Shown: piece after piece, positions 18,096 to 27,419 of the stretch
How positions within the stretch are numbered: the stretch's first letter is position 1
Layout of the letters: every line of letters starts with the position of its first letter
Source: Paenibacillus sp. FSL R5-0341
GTDB taxonomy: Bacteria; Bacillota; Bacilli; Paenibacillales; Paenibacillaceae
DNA length: 64,000 nt
Direction of reading: 5' to 3'
Assembly: GCF_037975235.1 (NCBI RefSeq)
Contig: NZ_CP150241.1
Coordinates: 3,472,001-3,536,000, forward strand
Translations under genes and position numbers: made by a program
Notes under the pieces: generated by a model
The model's input: the letters and a program-made list of their open reading frames with translations, nothing else
Told to the model about the DNA's origin: nothing
Databases searched by the model: none

Positions 18096-18177
18096 GCAAC
18101 AGTACGATGTAACAGCAAACTTTATGACTTACAGTTGAACTAAACGAGGATTTTCAATTGGTGTAGAGGAGGAAGAT

Positions 18178-19068
18178 ATGGGCTACAATTCACGGAAGGA
18201 AACAGTGTTTGAAATGAAACGGTTCCGTAACTGTACCATAGCGGCAGGTCGTCGTCATACCGTTGCTCTTAAATCTGACGGAACAGTAACAGCTGTGGGT
18301 GACAATAAATACGGTCAATGTAAGGTAAGCGATTGGTGCCATATCGTCGCAGTTGCGGCTAGTAATGTTCATATGGCTACGAACACCGGTAATGCACATA
18401 CCGTTGGTCTTAAATCCGATGGTACGGTAACTGCTATCGGTTGGAATAAGCATGACCAATGCAATGTAAGCGAATGGCGCGATATCGTAACCGTTTCGGC
18501 AGGTTGGTGCCGTACTGTCGGGGTTAGATCAGATGGCACCGTGGTTGCGGTGGGGCGAAATAATGAAGGGGAATGCAACGTGAGCAGCTGGCATGATATT
18601 GTATCGGTCACGACGGGTGACTGGCATACAGTCGGTCTAAAATTAGACGGAACGGTAACAGCCGTTGGTAACAATAAGTATAACCAATGTAGCGTAAACG
18701 ACTGGGGCGACATATTAGCTGTTTCGGCGGGGTATCTTCATACTGTTGGGCTTAGATCGGATGGCACGGTAGTGGCTGTGGGTAGAAATAATGAAGGGGA
18801 ATGCGACGTAAGCCAATGGCGCGATATTGTAGCAGTTGCAGCGGGGAGTTATCATACTGTTGGTCTTAAGTCCGACGGAACGATGGTTGCTGTGGGTTCG
18901 AATAAACATCACCAATGCGATCTAAGTGGCTGGCACGAAATTAGATCTGTTTCGGCGGGGTGTGCCCATACAATTGGACTGAAATCGGATGGTACGATGG
19001 TTGCTGTGGGTGATAATGATTATGGACAATGTGATGTAAGCAGATGGGGTAGCATCCAACAATATTAA
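18178..19068 (+). CDS. RCC1-repeat (beta-propeller) protein
   Basis: A 296-residue protein made almost wholly of seven tandem units of about 36 residues with the pattern HTVGLKSDGTVxAVGxNxxx followed by (Q/E)CxVSxWxDIVxVxAG. This is the bacterial RCC1-like repeat, expected to form a seven-bladed beta-propeller. The first unit has a short insertion (SNVHMATNTGNA). No signal peptide or membrane helix is seen, so the protein is probably cytoplasmic. The DNA itself is repetitive at about 108 bases per unit. A strong GAGGAGGAAG site precedes ATG 18178. A class-A repeat/terminator follows at 19070. The binding partner is unknown. Confidence 0.85.
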   Translation: MGYNSRKETVFEMKRFRNCTIAAGRRHTVALKSDGTVTAVGDNKYGQCKVSDWCHIVAVAASNVHMATNTGNAHTVGLKSDGTVTAIGWNKHDQCNVSEWRDIVTVSAGWCRTVGVRSDGTVVAVGRNNEGECNVSSWHDIVSVTTGDWHTVGLKLDGTVTAVGNNKYNQCSVNDWGDILAVSAGYLHTVGLRSDGTVVAVGRNNEGECDVSQWRDIVAVAAGSYHTVGLKSDGTMVAVGSNKHHQCDLSGWHEIRSVSAGCAHTIGLKSDGTMVAVGDNDYGQCDVSRWGSIQQY

Positions 19069-19069
19069 T

Positions 19070-19170
19070 TGTCGAGGACAAGAACGTATTCCCATTGAAG
19101 TCGCTAAGTTAGCGGCTTTTTTGTTTTAAGGAACCAAGTCTTGTCCCAAGCTGAGGATAAAAACATTGTG
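19070..19170 (+). repeat. GGACAAGAAC repeat with terminator (copy b)
   Basis: TGTCGAGGACAAGAACGTAT, CCCATTGAAGTCGCTAA, a hairpin GTCGCTAA/TTAGCGGC (19100-19116) and T6, then a decayed right half (CAAGTCTTGTCCCAAGCTGAGGA without the full opposite arm). It terminates the RCC1 gene. Confidence 0.75.
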
Positions 19171-19216
19171 TCATTATGCCCAGTTTATCTATCGCCTGGC
19201 TGCAACCTTTGTCGTG

Positions 19217-20281
19217 TCAAGGGAAGATGAGTTGCACGGGAATGACGGCGTTCTTAGGAGAATAAATATCTTCCATCTGTTCACATAACAGCTTGACGGC
19301 TGTTCGTGCCATTTCCTGTTCATCCTGCTGCACATAAGCTACGCCTGAAAGATGTGGATTATCGAAAGATAGTAAATCGATATTTGAGTGTTCGTTCAGA
19401 AGACTGATCGCGGCGGATGTGAGGCGTGCTGTTTCTTCAGTCAAGGAGAAGGCTGCCGAAATTCCACTGTGGTTCTGCAAGAAGTTGCTTACATAGTCCA
19501 ATGCTTGCTCGCTGCGTAGAATGTCGAGAGGAATGTGACACCACAAGCGCTTGTCAATCGAGATGCCTTGATCTGTGTACGCCTGCTCGAAGCCGAGCGT
19601 GCGGTCCTCGACGGCTGTATTGGCATTTTCAGGTGAGATGAGCGCAATCTGCTGATGACTCTTGGATAGCAAATGAGATACAGCCTTATACGCACCGCCG
19701 TAATTGTCGGATGTAATGGTGTACGTCTCAATGTTGCGCAGATAGCGGTCGATGAACACACACGGGAATTTATCGAGCGACAGACGCAGTAATGATTCGT
19801 TGTACTTCTCATCTTCTGTTGGAAAAACGATCAGCCCCTTCACACCGAGCTCCGTTAGTGTACGAATGACGTTTGATTCGATAGAGGAGGACTCGCGCGT
19901 GATACTTAGTACCATGCTGAGGCCGGCTTCTTGCAAGAAGTGTTCCGTGTAGTCAACGAGCTTCTGAATGACACGGGTTCTCATCGTCGGAATGATGAAG
20001 CCAATGAGCGGCATCGAGGACGCGCGGCATGGGGATGGTGAGAAATTGATGCTAGAAACAACAAGACTAGAAGAGACGAATGAGCCTTTGCCTTGTACGC
20101 GTATAATTAATCCTTCGTCAGCTAGTAGGGTTAGGGCGTTCTTGACTGTTATTTTACTTACTCTGAATTCGTCCATTAGTTCTTGCTCAGAAGGAATGCG
20201 ATCCGTTGGCCGAAGCTGCCCTGATTTAATTTTTTGCATAATATTTTCTCGAATTTGTTTGTAGAGCGCCAGCTTTTTCAA
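19217..20281 (-). CDS. GntR-LacI hybrid repressor (AraR-like)
   Basis: A 354-residue repressor with an N-terminal GntR winged helix (LYKQIRENIMQKIKSGQLRP, IPSEQELMDEFRVSKITVKN, then GSFV near residue 70) and a C-terminal LacI/periplasmic-binding-type sugar sensor (from about residue 80; IGFIIPTMRTRV, FIDRYLR, YVQQDEQEMARTAVKLL). This hybrid architecture is that of B. subtilis AraR, the L-arabinose repressor. TTG 20281 is chosen because GGGGAGA (20288-20294) lies 6 bases before it; an ATG at 20299 falls upstream of that site. It diverges from the sugar transporter operon at 20544, its expected target. The true inducer is inferred from the GH43/GH127 genes. Confidence 0.88.
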   Translation of the reverse strand: MKKLALYKQIRENIMQKIKSGQLRPTDRIPSEQELMDEFRVSKITVKNALTLLADEGLIIRVQGKGSFVSSSLVVSSINFSPSPCRASSMPLIGFIIPTMRTRVIQKLVDYTEHFLQEAGLSMVLSITRESSSIESNVIRTLTELGVKGLIVFPTEDEKYNESLLRLSLDKFPCVFIDRYLRNIETYTITSDNYGGAYKAVSHLLSKSHQQIALISPENANTAVEDRTLGFEQAYTDQGISIDKRLWCHIPLDILRSEQALDYVSNFLQNHSGISAAFSLTEETARLTSAAISLLNEHSNIDLLSFDNPHLSGVAYVQQDEQEMARTAVKLLCEQMEDIYSPKNAVIPVQLIFP

Positions 20282-20313
20282 ATAGTAGCATCTCCCCATA
20301 AACTTTATGATTT

Positions 20314-20331
20314 TATAATCAATTGGTTATA
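20314..20331. promoter_or_regulatory. Candidate operator for the GntR-LacI repressor
   Basis: TATAATCAATTGGTTATA is a near-perfect 18-base palindrome (one mismatched pair), 33 bases upstream of the repressor start and inside the divergent control region. It is a sensible autoregulatory site but does not match the B. subtilis AraR consensus. Confidence 0.45.
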
Positions 20332-20352
20332 TAAAGCTTATTTCATATATAT

Positions 20353-20379
20353 TATAATACGGCGTGTAAAGCGCTTACA
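20353..20379 (+). promoter_or_regulatory. -10 element and cre box of the arabinan operon
   Basis: TATAAT (20353-20358) is followed 6 bases later by TGTAAAGCGCTTACA (20365-20379), which fits the CcpA cre consensus WTGNAANCGNWNNCW-type dyads. The cre box would overlap the transcription start, a position at which CcpA represses. No convincing -35 is seen. Confidence 0.6.
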
Positions 20380-20543
20380 ATACGGAATCTGAGAAATTGT
20401 TGCGAAGGGGTCTTTTCTTTGAAAGGTTAGAATTATGTTAAGGATGGTGGTGCCAAGGTGTATCAAAACCGCTTAAATTAACAGAACTAACTAGTCAGCC
20501 GACTTTTCAAATGCATAACAAAAAAAGAGAGGATGACGAACAA

Positions 20544-21881
20544 ATGAAAAAACGCAGTGCTTTAATCTCCATCGTTACACTCCTTATTATGTCACTTGTT
20601 TTTACTGCATGTGGTAATCCTTCCGGTTCAAAAACGGAAACGCAGCAATTAGGCGCTAATGCCGGCGAGAATGCAACAGAATTATCATTTTGGACATTCG
20701 TAGATTTGCACGGCAAGCATTTGGATAAAATGCTGGGGTTATGGAACCAACAGAACCCAGACAAACAGATTAAGTTAAATGTAACGGTTATGCCTTATGA
20801 TGATATGCACAACAAGCTCTTGTTGGCAGTTACCAGTGGAAAAGGTGCTCCTGATATCGCGGATATTGAGCTTGGTCAATTCCCTAAATTCTTGGAAGGT
20901 GACAACGTTCCACTGGAATCTTTGAATGATGTATTTGCACCATACAAAGACGTGGTTGTTCCTTCACGTGTCGAGATTTATTCCAAAGCCGAACAGGTTT
21001 ATGGATTCGATTATCACGTAGGTGCAACGCTTGCTTTCTACAATACTGAAATTCTCGAGCAAGCAGGTGTTGACTACAAGACAATCAAAACGTGGGAAGA
21101 TTACAAACAAGCAGGTATCAAGGTTTATGAAAAGACTGGCAAGTACTTAGGTACTGCTGATACATCAGCTACGTGGCAAGCATCGCTGCTGCTAGCTCAG
21201 CAAAACGCTGATTTTACAGATGAAAATGGTAATCCAAAAGTGAACTCGCCTGAAATGATTAAAGCGTATGAAATGTTAGTCGATCTGCAGAAGAACAATG
21301 TTATTCATACGATCCCTGGCGGACAACCCGACACAGAAGAAGCAAAAGGCGAATACAACAAAGGCAACTACGCAAGTGCATTGATGCCTGAGTGGTATAT
21401 GTCCCGCTTTGTAAACGAAATGAAAGACCTTAAAGGTAAGTATGCAATAGCTCCATTGCCTGTATTTGAAGAAGGTAATCCTCGTTCCGTTGGCTTAGGC
21501 GGTACTGGCACAGTTGTTACTAAGAATGGTAAAGACGTTCAGTTGGCAAAAGAATTTGTAGCCTTTGCTAAGCTTTCAAAAGAAGCTACTACTGAAATCT
21601 GGAATACACTTGGATTTGACCCAATCAACATGGAAGTATGGAAAGATGATGCAGTTACGAAAAACCCTGATAATGAATACGTCCAATACTTTAAAACAAA
21701 TGCATTTGATACTTTGAATGAAATCAAGGACGAAATTAGAGCGATTAAGTCCGTTAAAGCCTCACCAACCATCGGCAATATCTTCAATACGGTAACTTTG
21801 AATGCTATCTTTGAAGATGGCCAAGACGTGAAGGAAGCTTTGGATGAAGCACAAGCAGCAATTGAACAAGAATTGAAATAA
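20544..21881 (+). CDS. Sugar ABC transporter substrate-binding lipoprotein (family 1)
   Basis: A 445-residue extracellular binding protein. The basic start MKKRSALISIVTL, a hydrophobic core and lipobox FTAC (Cys near residue 23) predict lipid anchoring. The mature part shows the MalE/UgpB cluster B pattern (ELSFWTFVDLHGKHLDKMLG, TSGKGAPDIADIELGQFPKF, VYGFDYHVGATLAFYNTEIL). GAGAGGATG precedes ATG 20544; the upstream in-frame ATG at 20511 lacks a site. First gene of the transporter operon, followed by a stabilising hairpin and two permease genes. Ligand probably an arabino-oligosaccharide, inferred from the GH43 and GH127 neighbours. Confidence 0.92.
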   Translation: MKKRSALISIVTLLIMSLVFTACGNPSGSKTETQQLGANAGENATELSFWTFVDLHGKHLDKMLGLWNQQNPDKQIKLNVTVMPYDDMHNKLLLAVTSGKGAPDIADIELGQFPKFLEGDNVPLESLNDVFAPYKDVVVPSRVEIYSKAEQVYGFDYHVGATLAFYNTEILEQAGVDYKTIKTWEDYKQAGIKVYEKTGKYLGTADTSATWQASLLLAQQNADFTDENGNPKVNSPEMIKAYEMLVDLQKNNVIHTIPGGQPDTEEAKGEYNKGNYASALMPEWYMSRFVNEMKDLKGKYAIAPLPVFEEGNPRSVGLGGTGTVVTKNGKDVQLAKEFVAFAKLSKEATTEIWNTLGFDPINMEVWKDDAVTKNPDNEYVQYFKTNAFDTLNEIKDEIRAIKSVKASPTIGNIFNTVTLNAIFEDGQDVKEALDEAQAAIEQELK

Positions 21882-21903
21882 ATATAATAAGTAAATGATT
21901 TGA

Positions 21904-21941
21904 TTAAACCTGTCGGCAGGTATAGTGGTCGGCAGGTTTAA
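21904..21941 (+). other. Intra-operon hairpin between binding protein and permease
   Basis: TTAAACCTGTCG (21904-21915) pairs with CGGCAGGTTTAA (21930-21941) with one mismatch and no T-run. Such hairpins after binding-protein genes protect that part of the mRNA from 3' decay and raise its level above the permeases; this role is inferred. Confidence 0.5.
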
Positions 21942-21965
21942 CCTTAGTCAGGGGAGATTGAGAAT

Positions 21966-22862
21966 ATGATAAAGAAATTTGTATACTCTCAAAAAGTTGC
22001 GCCTTATGTTTTTGTACTGCCATTTATACTTATATTTTTGATATTCTGGTTTTTTCCACTTGTAAATTCATTCGTAATGAGCTTTCAAGATAGAATGTTA
22101 GGACAGGATCCTAAATGGATTGGTGAAGCGAATTATTCGAAATTACTTACTGATAAAGTGTTTTTGACATCTATTAAAAATAGCGTTGTGTACATGTTAG
22201 GAACCTTAGTGCTGTTAATTCCTTTTCCCATGTTATTCGCCGTTATGATCAACAGTAAGTTAATGAAGGGAAGAGAGTTTTTTAAATCTTCGTTCTTTCT
22301 CCCTGCATTGACTTCTGTCGCAGTTGCGGGTACCATTTTCCGCCTTACATTCGGTGAAATGGAAGGTTCATTAATGAATACTTTCCTGGGTCTATTTGGT
22401 ATAGAGCCTATTAAATTTTTGAAAGACGGAAATTGGAGTATGGCAGCGCTGTTAATCCTCGCATGTTGGAGATGGACAGGTGTTAATATGCTTTACTATC
22501 TATCCGGTTTGAAAAGCATTGACAATGAATATTATGAGGCTGCTTCAATTGACGGGGCATCTGCTTGTCAGAAGTTTAGAACGATCACAATGCCATTATT
22601 GAAGCCGACCACGGTATATGTTACGACAATTAGTGTTTATGCAGGTTTAGCCATGTTTACCGAGAGCCTGATGATGTTTAACGGTAACAATTCACCCAAA
22701 AATATTGGCTTAACCATTGTTGGATACCTGTATAGACAAGGGATTGAGCAGAATAAGCTGGGTTACGCAGCTGCAGTTGGTATCGTTCTGTTAGTCATTG
22801 CTATGGTTATCAATTTAACGCAGTTGAAATTTAGTGGAATGTTCAAAAAGGAGGAGGATTAA
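21966..22862 (+). CDS. Sugar ABC transporter permease 1 (MalF/UgpA type)
   Basis: A 298-residue inner-membrane protein with six hydrophobic segments (first: VAPYVFVLPFILIFLIFWFF). The coupling-helix EAA loop reads EYYEAASIDGASACQKFRTI near residue 190, the region that docks to the ATPase. AGGGGAGATTG precedes ATG 21966. The next permease begins one base after this stop codon, so the pair is translationally coupled. Together with the second permease it forms the sugar channel; no ATPase is encoded in the operon. Confidence 0.93.
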   Translation: MIKKFVYSQKVAPYVFVLPFILIFLIFWFFPLVNSFVMSFQDRMLGQDPKWIGEANYSKLLTDKVFLTSIKNSVVYMLGTLVLLIPFPMLFAVMINSKLMKGREFFKSSFFLPALTSVAVAGTIFRLTFGEMEGSLMNTFLGLFGIEPIKFLKDGNWSMAALLILACWRWTGVNMLYYLSGLKSIDNEYYEAASIDGASACQKFRTITMPLLKPTTVYVTTISVYAGLAMFTESLMMFNGNNSPKNIGLTIVGYLYRQGIEQNKLGYAAAVGIVLLVIAMVINLTQLKFSGMFKKEED

Positions 22863-22863
22863 A

Positions 22864-23712
22864 GTGGGCAGAAGTCAGACGAGGAGTGATTTCATCTCTA
22901 GAATAGTAATTATTTGTTTATTCATTATACTATTCGTTATAATTATGATCCCATTCTACGCAGTGGCCCTATCTTCCTTTAAACCCGGTGAATCATTAGT
23001 TAGATATGGTCTTAACCTAAGTTTGGATTTTGAAATCATGAGTTTTGATAATTTCATCTATCTGTTTACTGGACAACATGATTATTTTGTGTGGTTTTGG
23101 AACAGTATGATTTTAACAATCGTTCAAGTGGTTTTAACACTTTTTGTAAGCGCATTTGTTGCATATGGTTTTGCAGCATATCATTTTAAAGGTAAGAACT
23201 TCCTCTTTATATGTGTTTTGCTCATTATGATGGTGCCTTTCGAAATACTGCTGGTTCCCTTGTACAGCCTAATTAATGATTTGGGAATGGTGAATAGCTA
23301 TTCGGCAATCATTTTGCCCGGTATAGCCAATGCCGCGACAATATTTTTCTTCAGGCAGTATCTACGAAGCATACCCAAAGAGATTATTCAATCTGGGCGG
23401 GTTGATGGCGCAAACGAGTATGCGATTTATTTCAGACTAATTATGCCGATTATGAAGCCATCCTTTGCAGCAATGGCCATTCTGAATGGTATGAATAGCT
23501 GGAATAATCTATTATGGCCATTCATGGTGCTCGGAGATCAGAGTAAATATACACTTCCAATCGGTTTGAAAACGTTGTTAACTCCTTATGGCAATAACTA
23601 TGACTTATTGATCGTAGGATCCTTCTTCTCCATCATTCCAATTTTCATACTGTTCATTGCTTTTCAGAAATATTTCATAGACGGTATGACTGCAGGCGCT
23701 GTCAAAGGGTAG
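22864..23712 (+). CDS. Sugar ABC transporter permease 2 (MalG/UgpE type)
   Basis: A 282-residue partner permease. Six helices are predicted, the EAA motif is EIIQSGRVDGANEYAIYFRL near residue 180, and the C-terminal end FIDGMTAGAVKG is the MalG-type signature. GTG 22864 follows AAGGAGGAGG, itself located in the last codons of permease 1. An in-frame ATG at 22834 lies upstream of this site and is rejected. The GH43 gene follows 28 bases later and is probably cotranscribed. Confidence 0.93.
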   Translation: MGRSQTRSDFISRIVIICLFIILFVIIMIPFYAVALSSFKPGESLVRYGLNLSLDFEIMSFDNFIYLFTGQHDYFVWFWNSMILTIVQVVLTLFVSAFVAYGFAAYHFKGKNFLFICVLLIMMVPFEILLVPLYSLINDLGMVNSYSAIILPGIANAATIFFFRQYLRSIPKEIIQSGRVDGANEYAIYFRLIMPIMKPSFAAMAILNGMNSWNNLLWPFMVLGDQSKYTLPIGLKTLLTPYGNNYDLLIVGSFFSIIPIFILFIAFQKYFIDGMTAGAVKG

Positions 23713-23740
23713 TGTAAATTATGATGAAACAGGTGATACG

Positions 23741-24724
23741 ATGGAAATCCAACAACGAGCGTTACACGACATTCAACCATTGATTGAGCAAAGAGCTGAT
23801 CCTTTTATTTACCGACATTCGGACGGTTATTATTACTTCGTAGCATCCGTTCCGGAGTATGATCGGATTGAAATCCGTAGAGCCCAGAACCTTGAGGGGC
23901 TTGTTACATCAACTCCTGTAGTGATCTGGAGAAAGCGCGAGACCGGTATCCTTAGTGCTAATATTTGGGCACCCGAACTGCATTTTATTGATGACAAATG
24001 GTACGTGTATTTCGCTGCCGCACACACGACGGAAACGAATGAAGGCTTGTTCGACCATCGGATGTACGTGCTAGAGAATGAAAATGCCAATCCGCTCGAA
24101 GGCATTTGGACGGAAAGAGGGCAAGTTCGTACCGAGTGGGAAAGCTTCGCCCTCGATGCCACTACCTTTGAGCATAATGGAAGCCGTTATTACGTATGGG
24201 CACAAAAGGATCCGAATATTGAAGGTAACTCTAATCTGTATATATCTAAAATGAGCAATCCGTGGACGTTGACTGGGCCGCAAACGATGATTTCGCTGCC
24301 GGAGTATGACTGGGAAATCATTGGTTATAAAGTGAACGAAGGTGCGGCATTTCTTCGCAAGGGTAATCGGGTATTCCTCTCTTACTCGGCTAGCGCCACC
24401 GATTTCAATTATTGCATGGGCCTACTTGAAGCCGATGCGGATGCTGATTTGCTCGATGCCACCTCATGGCGCAAGTCGCAAGCAGCGGTTTTCTCGACAG
24501 ATGAGAGCATCTCAATGTATGGTCCCGGTCATAATTCCTTCACGGTGTCAGAAGACGGCGAAGAGACGCTATTTGTGTTCCACGCAAGAACGTACAAGAA
24601 CATTATAGGAGATCCGCTGTACGATCCGAATCGCCATACATTTGTGACGGAGCTTTTGTGGACGGCTGACGGCAAACCCGATTTCCGCGGCTCTGTTGCA
24701 GCACTTGCACGTTCTGTACAGTGA
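23741..24724 (+). CDS. Glycoside hydrolase family 43 (alpha-L-arabinofuranosidase-like)
   Basis: A 327-residue cytoplasmic five-bladed propeller glycosidase. The three GH43 acidic residues are visible: the catalytic base Asp in EQRADPFIYRHSDGYYYF, the pKa-modulating Asp in FALDATTFEHNGSRYYVWA, and the general acid Glu in YKVNEGAAFLRKGNRVF. GH43 enzymes act on arabinofuranosyl or xylosyl linkages by inversion. There is no signal peptide, so it should act on imported oligosaccharides, consistent with the upstream transporter. The Shine-Dalgarno is weak (AGGTGAT), suggesting coupling to the permease. Arabinofuranosidase over xylosidase is inferred from the GH127 gene. Confidence 0.88.
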   Translation: MEIQQRALHDIQPLIEQRADPFIYRHSDGYYYFVASVPEYDRIEIRRAQNLEGLVTSTPVVIWRKRETGILSANIWAPELHFIDDKWYVYFAAAHTTETNEGLFDHRMYVLENENANPLEGIWTERGQVRTEWESFALDATTFEHNGSRYYVWAQKDPNIEGNSNLYISKMSNPWTLTGPQTMISLPEYDWEIIGYKVNEGAAFLRKGNRVFLSYSASATDFNYCMGLLEADADADLLDATSWRKSQAAVFSTDESISMYGPGHNSFTVSEDGEETLFVFHARTYKNIIGDPLYDPNRHTFVTELLWTADGKPDFRGSVAALARSVQ

Positions 24725-25096
24725 ACGAGTGTCCCAACAAGGTTGATTGATGGATTGGAGTTCGTTTATCCAACTTGCCAAAGAGAGACAGTTAGAACAT
24801 CGAAGGCACCCTACTGGGTGCCTTCGACTTCGCTCAACAGATAATGCGTCGAACCGAATTACCCGAGAGCGTTATGAAATATCTATAGTTGTAGGTTGTC
24901 TTCAGCTTACGATTATTCCTGGCATATTCCTATTGAAAGTCGCTAATTCAAATCTTAACAGGCAGCCTAAATTTTGCACAGTTTTCAAATTTATTATAGG
25001 TTGTAATTATGTAAATTTCAGTTGGAAATGATGATTTCAGCTTGATGTAATGATTTGTAAAATAAGGTTATCAGAAAAGAACAAGGAGAGGTTCCC
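24725..25096. other. Intergenic region with hairpin and a decayed repeat
   Basis: CGAAGGCACCC (24801-24811) and GGGTGCCTTCG (24816-24826) form a perfect stem with loop TACT, without a T-run; it may end or process the transporter transcript. At about 24922-24946 GCATATTCCTATTGAAAGTCG plus CTAA is a decayed copy of the class-A repeat, lacking the second hairpin arm. No gene is seen. Confidence 0.5.
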
Positions 25097-27082
25097 ATGA
25101 CAAAGCCAGACGTCACGCACCATCCACAGACATTAGGGTATAGCCATAAAATCAATGATCCATTCTGGTCGCATTATATTGAACTGGTCCGCAACGTAGT
25201 TGTTCCTTATCAATGGGAAGCGCTCAATGACCGTATCGAAGGAGCTGAACCAAGCCGGGCCATACGCAATTTCCGCATTGCTGCAGGGGATGAAGAGGGC
25301 GTTCATTATGGCATGGTTTTTCAGGATAGTGATGTTGCGAAATGGATTGAAGCAGCATCGTACCTGCTCGCCGCGAAACCCGATCCGGAACTTGAAGCCC
25401 TCGTGGATTCTGTTATTGAGACCATAGCTCGGGCACAGCAAGCCGATGGTTATTTGAACACGTACTTCACCCTGCGTGAACCTGGGGCGCGCTGGACGAA
25501 CCTCGCCGAGTGTCATGAACTTTATTGTGCAGGACATATGATTGAGGCTGGTGTGGCGTACTATCATGCCACGGGCAAGCGCACGCTGCTGGATGTGGTT
25601 ATTCGCCTGGCCGATCATATAGGCACCGTGTTTGGTACAAAGCCGGGACAATTGCCAGGTTATGATGGGCATCAGGAGATTGAACTTGCACTCTTCAAAT
25701 TGTATGAGACGACAAAAGAAGAGAAATATCTGGAACTGAGCCGTTATTTTCTGGATCAGCGGGGAGCGAGTCCGCATTTTTTTGTAGAGGAATGGGAGCA
25801 AAGAGGCCGTACCATACATTTTGGCGAGTTGGATATGGTTCACCGGCACACGTACTCGCAGTCCCATCTGCCTATTAGGGAGCAGTCGACAGCAGAAGGC
25901 CATTCGGTTCGACTGGTTTACATGTGCGCGGCTATGGCAGATGTAGCTGCGAAGACGGAGGATACATCGCTGAAAGAAGCCTGTGAACGGTTGTGGAGCA
26001 ACATCGTAAGCAAGCGAATGTACATTACGGGAAGCATTGGTTCATCAGCCAAAGAAGAAGCATTTACAGGCGATTATGATCTGCCTGGAGATACCGCCTA
26101 CGCAGAGACCTGTGCCTCAATTGGCCTGATTTTTTGGGCGAAGCGCATGCTGCAGATGGAGCAGGATAGCCGGTACGCAGATGTTATGGAGCGAGCCCTG
26201 TACAACACGGTGATTAGTGGAATGTCTCTGGATGGTCAACGTTTCTTCTATGTGAATCCGCTTGAAGTCGATCCGAAGATGCAACGTGTAAATCCTAATT
26301 ATGCCCACGTGCGAACACGCCGGCAAGGGTGGTTTGGTTGTGCTTGCTGTCCGCCGAACATTGCGCGATTACTTGCCTCATTGGATCAATATGTATATAC
26401 CCCGGCTGTGGAACAGGCTACGTTGTATGTACAATTGTACATCGGAGGGGAAGGGGAATTCACACTTGAGGGTAGGAGAGCAGCCTTAACCATGGACTCT
26501 GACTATACCTCCACTGGAGATGTGAAGCTGATCGTTCGGCCTGATTCCCCAGAGGGAATGCAATTTACGATAGCTCTGAGAAAGCCGGACTGGTGCAAGA
26601 TTCCCGAGCTATGGATTAACGGGGAAAAGAGCGAACAGGATGGTTTTACTTTTGAATACGGTTACATAAAAGTGACCCGATCGTGGAATGCCGGTGATGA
26701 GATTAAACTTCACTTCCCTATGGAGTTGCTGCGGATGAAAGGGCATGATCACATCAAAGCCACTTTCGGAAAAGTAGCCATCCAGCGGGGACCGTTTATG
26801 TACTGTCTCGAAGAAGTCGACAATGGCCGCGGATTGCATCGCATTCAGTTGCCCCGGGATGCCGAGTTTCATATCGGTAGCGGGGAACAGATACCTCTAG
26901 GGGTTCCGGCTCTTACAACCATTGGGCAGAGAATCGTATCCCAAGAAGACTGGGGAATACATCTGTATCGCAGTGATGTTCACTGGGATACACAGCCTGC
27001 CGAGCTTCGGTTCATTCCTTACTTCACTTGGGCCAATCGGGATGAAGGAGAAATGAGCGTTTGGATTCGCGAAAGCGAATAA
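25097..27082 (+). CDS. Glycoside hydrolase family 127 (beta-L-arabinofuranosidase)
   Basis: A 661-residue cytoplasmic enzyme. The alpha/alpha-barrel body and metal-cysteine centre of GH127 are clear: YAETCASIGLIFW near residue 335 supplies the Glu and first Cys, and WFGCACCPPNIARLL near residue 410 supplies the Cys cluster, whose members bind zinc and act as nucleophile in HypBA1. It releases beta-L-arabinofuranose from oligosaccharides such as those of extensin-like glycoproteins or arabinans. AAGGAGAGG precedes ATG 25097. It stands between GH43 and the S-layer giant, completing an arabinose-release locus. Confidence 0.9.
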   Translation: MTKPDVTHHPQTLGYSHKINDPFWSHYIELVRNVVVPYQWEALNDRIEGAEPSRAIRNFRIAAGDEEGVHYGMVFQDSDVAKWIEAASYLLAAKPDPELEALVDSVIETIARAQQADGYLNTYFTLREPGARWTNLAECHELYCAGHMIEAGVAYYHATGKRTLLDVVIRLADHIGTVFGTKPGQLPGYDGHQEIELALFKLYETTKEEKYLELSRYFLDQRGASPHFFVEEWEQRGRTIHFGELDMVHRHTYSQSHLPIREQSTAEGHSVRLVYMCAAMADVAAKTEDTSLKEACERLWSNIVSKRMYITGSIGSSAKEEAFTGDYDLPGDTAYAETCASIGLIFWAKRMLQMEQDSRYADVMERALYNTVISGMSLDGQRFFYVNPLEVDPKMQRVNPNYAHVRTRRQGWFGCACCPPNIARLLASLDQYVYTPAVEQATLYVQLYIGGEGEFTLEGRRAALTMDSDYTSTGDVKLIVRPDSPEGMQFTIALRKPDWCKIPELWINGEKSEQDGFTFEYGYIKVTRSWNAGDEIKLHFPMELLRMKGHDHIKATFGKVAIQRGPFMYCLEEVDNGRGLHRIQLPRDAEFHIGSGEQIPLGVPALTTIGQRIVSQEDWGIHLYRSDVHWDTQPAELRFIPYFTWANRDEGEMSVWIRESE

Positions 27083-27419
27083 GTAGAAGTCTACTAGTGC
27101 TGCTGTAATAAGGTATGCAAAAGGAAAGCTCCCGACAGACCCACAATACGCGCTGTAGGATAACGCGATCTTTGATGAGCGGACAAATGGGCGGGGGGAT
27201 GAAATGAAGGATGGGCGAGTCCAATCCGGCACCTCAGTGGAGTAACGGTTATAGGATTCGATTATCTTAACAATCGACTTAGAGATTCTACTTTAGACGA
27301 AAGAATGAACGTCATTTTCGCTGGATCGGTCAAAGGTATTTCGTAAAAGAAACTATACTTACCGGTTTAAGAGAATTAAACCCCTAATGGATATGATCAC
27401 ATATATACAGGAGGTTATA
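27083..27419. other. Gene-free stretch upstream of the giant exoprotein
   Basis: About 340 bases without a supportable gene. It is relatively G-rich around 27180-27240 and may be an old decayed sequence. No clear hairpin terminator for GH127 and no convincing sigma-A promoter were found. Confidence 0.35.

Noticed and set aside
18178..19068. Tandem DNA repeats as a separate satellite
   Set aside because: The ~108-bp periodicity is explained by the RCC1-type protein repeats.
27083..27419. Small minus-strand gene upstream of the giant exoprotein
   Set aside because: Frames lack ribosome binding sites and recognisable content.
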